A stretch of 33,654 nucleotides of DNA, taken from Sphaeroforma sirkka. Lineage: Eukaryota > Opisthokonta > Ichthyosporea > Ichthyophonida. Positions 28,021-33,654 of the stretch are shown in pieces. The notes under the pieces were generated by a model, which was not told the origin of the DNA, ran no database searches, and worked only from the letters and a program-made list of their open reading frames with translations. Location: NCBI GenBank assembly GCA_001586965.3, contig LUCW03000826.1:20001-53654 (forward strand). The letters run 5' to 3'. A program made the translations under genes and the position numbers. Within the stretch, counting starts at the first letter, position 1; every line of letters starts with the position of its first letter.

Positions 28021-28584
28021 CAGTCGGCAATCGAGACGTCTCGTGGCATAAGTGGTGTGCAATGGCACCCGTTTGTGTGGTTTGCTGGTCTGTCCTGTTC
28101 TCGAGTACAGGTTGTGCCGATTGCCAACTGAGACTGCAACCCGCTCAAGTGAATGAGAGGGCCTAACTTTATATATTTTGGGGTAGATTCGGGGTTTGGG
28201 TTTGGATGAGTTTCTGGTATATGGCTTGCCAAGGACAAGGAGGTGCAACTGGCTGCTGCGAGAGCAGAAGTACACTGGAGAAAGGGGAATGATGTTATTA
28301 TATCAAACATAAACGAAGTAGACAGCGCAAACCACACGGGCACTTCACGGATCAACTGCTGCAAGGCACTGGCGGGTGGGCTACATGACACGTGCGGACA
28401 CTCTCAGCCACCTCAGTGTATAAACACCACTCCTCACATCCACCCAAACCGTGAGCGATGTGTAGCATGTGAGTACGGCAGGGTACCTCAACCTCCAACA
28501 CCATTGAATGGTGTTTGTGAAGTCAGCTACAGGAAATTGATTAAACATCCATGTGTACAGGATACATTGCAAAGCTACGGTTTG

Positions 28585-28878
28585 TTATTGGTGCATAGTT
28601 ACGGTTTTTATTATCCATATGGTGCATAGATACGGTTTTTATCATCCATATGGTTCATGGTTACGTTTTTTATTATTCATATGGTACATAGTTGCAGTTT
28701 TTATTATCCATGTGCATAGTTACGGCTTTTATTATTCGTATGGTGCATAGTAACGTTTTTGTTATTCATATGGTGCATGGTTACAGTTTTTTCAATATTC
28801 ATATTATGCATGGTTACGGTTTTTATTATTCATATGGTGCACAGTTACGTTTTTTTATTGTTCATATGGTGCATATGT
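28585..28878. repeat. 31-bp minisatellite in intergenic interval
   Basis: About nine units of GGTGCATAGTTACGGTTTTT with ATTATTCATAT. On the minus strand most units read AATAAA, a poly(A)-signal word, about 1.1 kb beyond the gene B stop. Confidence 0.9.
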
Positions 28879-30012
28879 TTTTATCACTGAAAGCGTAGCT
28901 GTGAGTCCCTGTCACTTGTATCAAGGTTTTCTGTCTGTCACGGTCCTAATCTAATGAACAAGCTTAAGCCAAAAACATGCCAATCAGAAACTTCCAAGAT
29001 TCCACAATTTTTAAATTTTAGGATTGAACCTCACTAAAAATTAAATTGGTGGCAAAGCTTTCAGTCCCTCGCCGCTCCCACGTCAGGTTTAATATCCATG
29101 TCACATGTAGTATTTGACTAATTCATATAGTATGGCGCTAAGGCTTTCTTTGCCTAATTCATATGTAGTATAAGTACAACCGCCTAAACACTGCAAACTG
29201 GCCTAAGCAGCCCCTTCTGCCACCATCATCAAGTCACCACCAACGACATTCGTGCAACAGCAGTGACCAGATGTATGTAGCACTTGCCGTGCACGGTGGT
29301 GTTGTGGGTGGGCAGTATATGCTGCCTTCTCAGCTCAGGCATGTCACCCGGTCATGCGCTTTCGTCGCTACGACGGATGAGAAGCGCTTGTTGAGTTCTT
29401 AGGGTTTTACTTGTTGGGTTTTAGGGGTTTGCTTGTTTGTTTTTTTTTTTTGGTGTAATGTACTGTGGGCCATACTATGACTCGTCTGTAATGACAATGC
29501 AGTGCTGGTTCTTCGAAAGTTGCAAGAACGCCGTACTTGACATCGAGTGACTGGGGGGTAGGGCTTTAGGGCTTTACGCCATGACAATGAATACTGATGG
29601 GCCAACCTATGATTGTCCTGTCCTGTCCTGTCCAATCAATATCGGGCTATGCCCAAATGGCCAGCCCTCTGATAAGGTGCGTGTACCTGCGAGGATGCGT
29701 GCGCTGCTTGTTGCATGGGACATCCACTGTGTCTGGGTGGCGCTGCCTACTGCTGGGGTTTATGGTTTCGGGTCCAAGCCTTTCAGTACACTTTAGAAAC
29801 ATGTTAACCCCGGACTGTGTCCGCTCAACCGTCCGTGCAAACTCGGATGGTGCGTGTGCGCTATAGGTCCATACAGCGAGATAAACTATGTAAGCATGTA
29901 CGTATGTATGTATGTATGTATGTATGTATGTATGTATGGATATATATATATATATATATATGAGCGTCCCACAGTCACTGATACCTTAACTGTCCTTCGT
30001 CTGATTACCACA

Positions 30013-30180
30013 TCAGCCCCACCAGAAACTCACACTGAACGACGGCTCCAGGCTGCGCACGTAATGCCACCACCGCGGGGGGATGTACAGCATCTCACCC
30101 GAGTGCATAATAGTCTCCCACCCCTCCGCATGTACGTAGGCGGGATAGGTGTTCACGTCAACGGACTCAGACGATTTGAT
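30013..30180 (-). CDS. KDM8: Gene B last exon with distal His and stop
   Basis: Acceptor CATCACCCGCAG, phase 0. It encodes [20 protein letters not shown], then [20 protein letters not shown] and SFSVSFWWG followed by TGA (30015-30013). The family ends the same way ([10 protein letters not shown]). The distal iron-binding His is in RWWHYV. Confidence 0.93.
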   Translation of the reverse strand: MKSSESVDVNTYPAYVHAEGWETIMHSGEMLYIPPRWWHYVRSLEPSFSVSFWWG

Positions 30181-32340
30181 CTGCGGGTGATGGTATTGCG
30201 AGGCGTATGTGGCGTAAGGGCAACACATGAGATGATGTGTGCAGCAGACGCTCTGTACACGAAGCACAACAAATGGAGAGGAATGGTGGACCACTTGGGT
30301 AGATACCCACCCGCAAGCAATGATAGGGCAGATAATGTTAGAGTAAGCGTGGAATGACAAACTAAACCCCTACCTCTATAGCAATGATTGAGTAGGCAAT
30401 ATTAGAGTAAGCATAGAATGACAAAGTACACAAATGTAACCTACGCAACGACAAGGGAAGCAACGGTAAATTACGAAATGTAAAGTACCTGGCTAGTATT
30501 GGCCAACAACTCATCGGCGTAGGGGTACAGACACGACGACATCTGGGGCGAGAACAGCCGCAGATACTTTGACCCCACCACTTGCGCAAACAAGTTGTGA
30601 TCCGGATCAAAGTGCAGAGGCGATTCTGTGTGCGCTGGGCCTGGAGTGTTTGCGAGGTAAGGCGTAAGCAATCGCCACAAAACACACAGAGGTGGACACA
30701 TGAACAGACACAGCACAAGCATCAACAGAATAAACGCTTCAACTTATGAAGGTATGAACTACTGCGGTGTGGTGTCGTATACAAATATTGGTACTATAGC
30801 TATTATAGCTATATATAGGTACTATAACTATTTATAGGTACTATAGCTATATATAGGTACTATAGCTATATATAGGTACTATAGCCATATATAGGTACTA
30901 TAGCTATATGTAGGTACTATAGCTATATATAGGTACTATAGCTATATATAGGTACTATAGCTATATATGGGTACTATAGCTATATAAAGGTACTATAGCG
31001 TACCATATTAGCGTACTATTCCATATTATATATATTGAATACCTAGCCACGCATTCAATCGTACGGTGTCGTCTGCATCGTCGTTGTTGTTATCGTCTTC
31101 GTCTGAGGCGGTTGTGGCATGAGCTTCCGTTGGACTAAGGCAGCAGTAGTCAGGGATAACCACATCCGCTCTACGCAAGTGAAGAGGAGATGAATGTCAC
31201 ACACTACCAGACTTACATACATGACACACACTACCACACATACATACATGACACACACTACCACACTTACATACAAGACACACACTACCACACTTACATA
31301 CATGTAACACACTACCACACATACATACATGACACACACTACCACACTTACATACACGACACTCACTACCACACCTACATACATACATAACACGAAATAC
31401 CGGACTTATATACATATCGCGCTTCCGCACTTACGTACATGTCACACGCTACCACACTTACATACATGTCACTATGCCCCCACTTACATACATGTCACAC
31501 ACTACCACACTTACATACATATCGCACACTACCACACTTACATACATGTCACACACTACCACACTTACCGTAACACACTACCACACTTACATATATGACA
31601 CTCACTACCACACTTACATACATGTCACAACCTTACCACACTTATATACATATCGCACTCTAGCACACTTACATACATGACACACACTACCACAAATAGA
31701 ATAGACAGCAGGGATATAGTAGCATTAAGAGCGCATTAATGCACATTCATCTTATATGTATGTGTGTTTTGTTCTCAGGTAGTTGGTCAGTCGACTACGT
31801 TGTGCATGGGCGTGTATTCTCATAGGTCACGAGTATACAATCATATATGCAGACATAGAATTATAACTATATACAAACATAGATACAATACTATATACAA
31901 ACATAGAAACATACCTATATGCAGACATATATACACACCTATATACAGACATAGATATATTATATAAGTGAACGCTGAGCTACATAGTAGCACTAAATAC
32001 TTCTCTGCAACTTACAACTAAGAAAACAGGATTTACATATTGCCAACAAAGTTTTCGCTCACGTTCACAGCACAGCTAGATTCTCAGCGCAGTAACTATG
32101 TCACGTATACGATTTACGTTCAACCCCGAACAAAGTTTTAGCAGGTACCAGCTGTGTGCGTACGAACGATATGCCAACGCTTTGCTTCAAATGCGACAGA
32201 ACACGTACAGTGGATCAGCGGTGCAGAAGTACTATGCCGACAAATTCAAAAGACCTGTGCGCATATTCAAAGGCAATGCTCTTACAGGTACAGAAGGCGC
32301 ACACGAACATATACACACATACAAACATACACGTACACAT

Positions 32341-32387
<47 letters not shown>

Positions 32388-32405
32388 TACATACACACAC
32401 ATACG

Positions 32406-32449
<44 letters not shown>

Positions 32450-32496
32450 TACACGTACGCATACACGTACGCATACACGCACCCATACCCGTACAC

Positions 32497-32563
<67 letters not shown>

Positions 32564-33654
32564 TTCACATGCATATACAAATACACACACCCATACACAT
32601 ACACATACACATACACGTACACATACATATACAAATATACAGACACATACAAAGATACAATACATCTTCTTTGTGCATCTGACTCGATATGTCAACTGCG
32701 CGTGCAACGCAGGAGTCTCTAGAGACGACAGATTGATAACTGTGTGCGCTTGGCGATCTAAAGTAGTTGCGACTGCAAGACGTCTGAATTGCAGTAGTGG
32801 CGTACCTGAGCTCAGGAATCTGATCAAACAGGTTGTGCTGCGCAAGATATCCCTTATCTGTAGGCAAGGATATGAACGGAGGGGGCACAAGGGCAGGCCA
32901 TTCAGTTGTTATGTGAGGTGATGTGGTGCCAATCGAATGGGCATGACATGTCATGGTTGATCAACTGTCTACACACACACACACAACCTACCCACACACA
33001 ACCTATACACACACTCACAACCTCCATATACGCATAGCGTACTCGCACACACATTCCCTATACATGGTCCGCATCCCGCACACAACGCCACTTGCAGCCT
33101 ACAACACTATCGCCCAAGCACGCACACACACACATACGCAGCGCATTGGGTGTGAGGTAGTCGCAGAAGAACTGCCCCACCGACATGAGCCTCTGCGCCC
33201 ACGCGGCGTCGGTGTAGCGCTCACCAATCTCAATGGGAACTGTGCGGTGGGCATAGCGACGGTAGACACTCGCCATCGACCATCTGCGTGTGTGTAGGGC
33301 AGGCCAGTGCTACAGGCGACCCCGGGAACAGAGAGTGTGAGGGCGAGAGAGCGGGGTGTGGGTGGTGTTAGTAGGTGATGTCGTAGACACGCACAGAGCG
33401 GGTGGGTGTTGACTGCTGGTTGTGTGAGTGTGTGTGTGAGCTGACTGCTGATTGTGTGAGTATGTGTGTGTTGTTGTGTGTGTGTGTTAATTGCTGGTTG
33501 TGTGAGTGTGTGTGAGCTGACTGCTGATTGTGTGAGTGTGTGTGTGTTGTGCGTGTGTGTAGATTACTCGTTGTGTGAGTGTGTGTATGTTGATTGCTTA
33601 TTGTACAATTTTGTGAGGGCAAGGAACCAATGGCGGTGCGTGTGAGCTGTTGTC
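30013..33654 (-). CDS. KDM8: KDM8/JMJD5-like JmjC 2-oxoglutarate oxygenase, 5' partial
   Basis: Five sure exons and one probable exon on the minus strand give about 200 residues of the JmjC domain of JMJD5. Blocks seen in order: [91 protein letters not shown] and SFSVSFWWG at the C-terminus. The Fe(II) ligands HxD (LHFD, codons 30614-30606) and distal His (WWHYV, 30066-30064) are present, as is the Lys of GSKYLRL in the usual 2-oxoglutarate position, so the enzyme looks intact. Family knowledge: JMJD5 is an arginyl C3-hydroxylase, earlier described as a histone demethylase; nuclear or cytosolic. The N-terminal part lies beyond the window. Confidence 0.92.
30489..30640 (-). CDS. KDM8: Gene B exon with HxD iron-binding motif
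   Basis: Acceptor AACACTCCAG, phase 1 in; donor AGCCAG|GTACTT, phase 0 out. It encodes [32 protein letters not shown] and ELLANTSQ. The HxD pair and the Lys expected to bind 2-oxoglutarate are here; LLHNTSQ is the matching JMJD5 end. Confidence 0.93.
30790..31008. repeat. 19-bp GGTACTATAGCTATATATA repeat in gene B intron
   Basis: About eleven units of 18-19 bases, ending about 35 bases from the exon at 31043. Confidence 0.92.
31043..31170 (-). CDS. KDM8: Gene B exon with IPDYCC and acidic insert
   Basis: Acceptor CTTGCGTAG, phase 2 in; donor CTAG|GTATTC, phase 1 out. It encodes [16 protein letters not shown], an acidic stretch ([13 protein letters not shown]) and [12 protein letters not shown]5 has [22 protein letters not shown], so this protein carries a longer acidic loop at the same spot. 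Confidence 0.9.
31193..31690. repeat. About 28-bp repeat in gene B intron
   Basis: About 18 units of ACACACTACCACACTTACAT with ACATG. Read on the coding (minus) strand most units contain GTAAGT, the ideal donor hexamer. Confidence 0.92.
31840..31965. repeat. ATACAAACATAGA repeat in gene B intron
   Basis: Degenerate 20-22 base units of TATATACAAACATAGA. Confidence 0.75.
32310..32650. repeat. (ACACAT)n microsatellite in gene B intron
   Basis: About 340 bases of hexamer units with a few ACGTAC variants; all long open frames across it are repeat artefacts. Confidence 0.95.
32806..32857 (-). CDS. KDM8: Gene B short exon [15 protein letters not shown]
   Basis: A 52-base exon between acceptor TTGCCTACAG and donor CTCAG|GTACGC, phase 1 in and phase 2 out. 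It encodes [16 protein letters not shown], almost identical to [16 protein letters not shown] of JMJD5. The intron before it holds CA-rich sequence; the intron after it (31171-32805) is almost all repeats. Confidence 0.92.
33138..33283 (-). CDS. KDM8: Gene B exon with [12 protein letters not shown]
   Basis: Acceptor ACACACGCAG on the minus strand, phase 2 in. It encodes [20 protein letters not shown] and [19 protein letters not shown], then DYLTPNAL before the donor CTGC|GTATGT (phase 1). Human JMJD5 has [20 protein letters not shown] at the same place. Confidence 0.9.
33395..33600. repeat. GT-rich minisatellite, gene B intron
   Basis: Units of about 29 and 58 bases (TGACTGCTGATTGTGTGAG with (TG)n) between the window-edge exon and the next exon. 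Confidence 0.85.
33607..33654 (-). CDS. KDM8: Gene B probable exon at window edge
   Basis: Minus-strand reading gives [12 protein letters not shown], which would precede WSMASVY of the next exon. This resembles DHWPCMKKWSLEY of human JMJD5, with the conserved HW. The donor AAATT|GTACAA is weak, phase 2 as needed. The exon runs off the window, so support is limited to this short match and phase. Confidence 0.4.

Larger units (their letters stand above)
27794..30012. other. Convergent intergenic interval
   Basis: Lies between the stop codons of gene A and gene B. 27794-28560 is GC-balanced and repeat-free, with open frames on both strands (minus 28391-27759, 210 codons; plus 28243-28629, 128 codons), neither recognised. 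28585-28878 is a minisatellite, 28900-29230 is AT-rich and unassigned, 29399-29430 has degenerate telomere-like motifs and a 13-base T run follows at about 29440. 29897-29961 is a (GTAT)n(TA)n microsatellite. It should contain the 3' UTRs of both genes. Confidence 0.6.

Noticed and set aside
27759-28391. 210-codon minus-strand open frame as a gene
   Set aside because: No recognisable domain, and it overlaps the last exon of gene A antisense. Kept only as part of an open question.
29020-29035. tRNA-type B-box-like word (GGTTCAATCC on the minus strand), suggesting a SINE
   Set aside because: No matching A-box at the right distance, no tail and no flanking duplication were found.
32098-32921. 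Several overlapping His-Thr or Tyr-Thr open frames of 110-255 codons
   Set aside because: They are translations of the (ACACAT)n microsatellite in a gene B intron. One frame also overlaps the true minus-strand exon.

Overview
The window is eukaryotic nuclear DNA, most likely from a single-celled eukaryote. Coding sequence is broken into many short exons with GT-AG junctions. Introns are long and full of microsatellites and minisatellites. Short telomere-like TTTAGGG/CCCTAAA motifs are scattered through the introns in both orientations. No bacterial signals (operons, Shine-Dalgarno sites) are visible. The lineage cannot be fixed from this window. Possible RFX X-box-like palindromes would fit an opisthokont or amoebozoan (for example an ichthyosporean), while a TTTAGGG telomere type is usually quoted for plants, algae and alveolates. 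Treat the lineage as open.

Two protein-coding genes are supported, and they converge. Gene A (plus strand, 968-27793) can be read as 28 exons whose splice phases agree from start to stop, giving about 2,390 residues. From exon 2 onward its segments follow, in order, the plant/fungal Unc13-like (DUF810, PATROL1-type) MUN-domain proteins, including MHD1-like and MHD2-like segments and the family C-terminus. A C2-like stretch lies upstream of the MUN part. The first 520 residues are a single low-complexity Ser/Thr/Pro/His-rich exon. The expected role is tethering and SNARE-priming of exocytic vesicles at the plasma membrane. Gene B (minus strand, 33654 down to 30013, 5' end outside the window) is a JmjC 2-oxoglutarate oxygenase of the KDM8/JMJD5 family. 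Five exons align almost continuously with the known protein, the iron-binding HxD...H set is present, and a sixth N-terminal exon is probable at the window edge.

Layout: 1-967 upstream of gene A; 968-27793 gene A; 27794-30012 the convergent intergenic interval, with a repeat-free GC-balanced part and then a 31-bp minisatellite; 30013-33654 gene B. Nothing suggests the two genes act in one pathway.

The most unusual signal is how tandem repeats sit on splice junctions. At three exons of gene A (20, 22 and 25) the repeat unit contains the end of the exon plus the 5' splice site, so the donor is copied eight or nine times in a row. Exon 26 has four copies of GTAAGT. Upstream of exons 6, 9, 22 and 26 the repeat unit instead carries branchpoint-like and pyrimidine-tract sequence and runs up to, or ends near, the real acceptor. 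Exon 22 has both. This looks like a repeated process of repeat birth at splice junctions. Other points of note are a 42-bp near-perfect inverted repeat in intron 21, tandem acceptors that keep frame, and four near-identical GTTGCCATGGCAAC-type palindromes.
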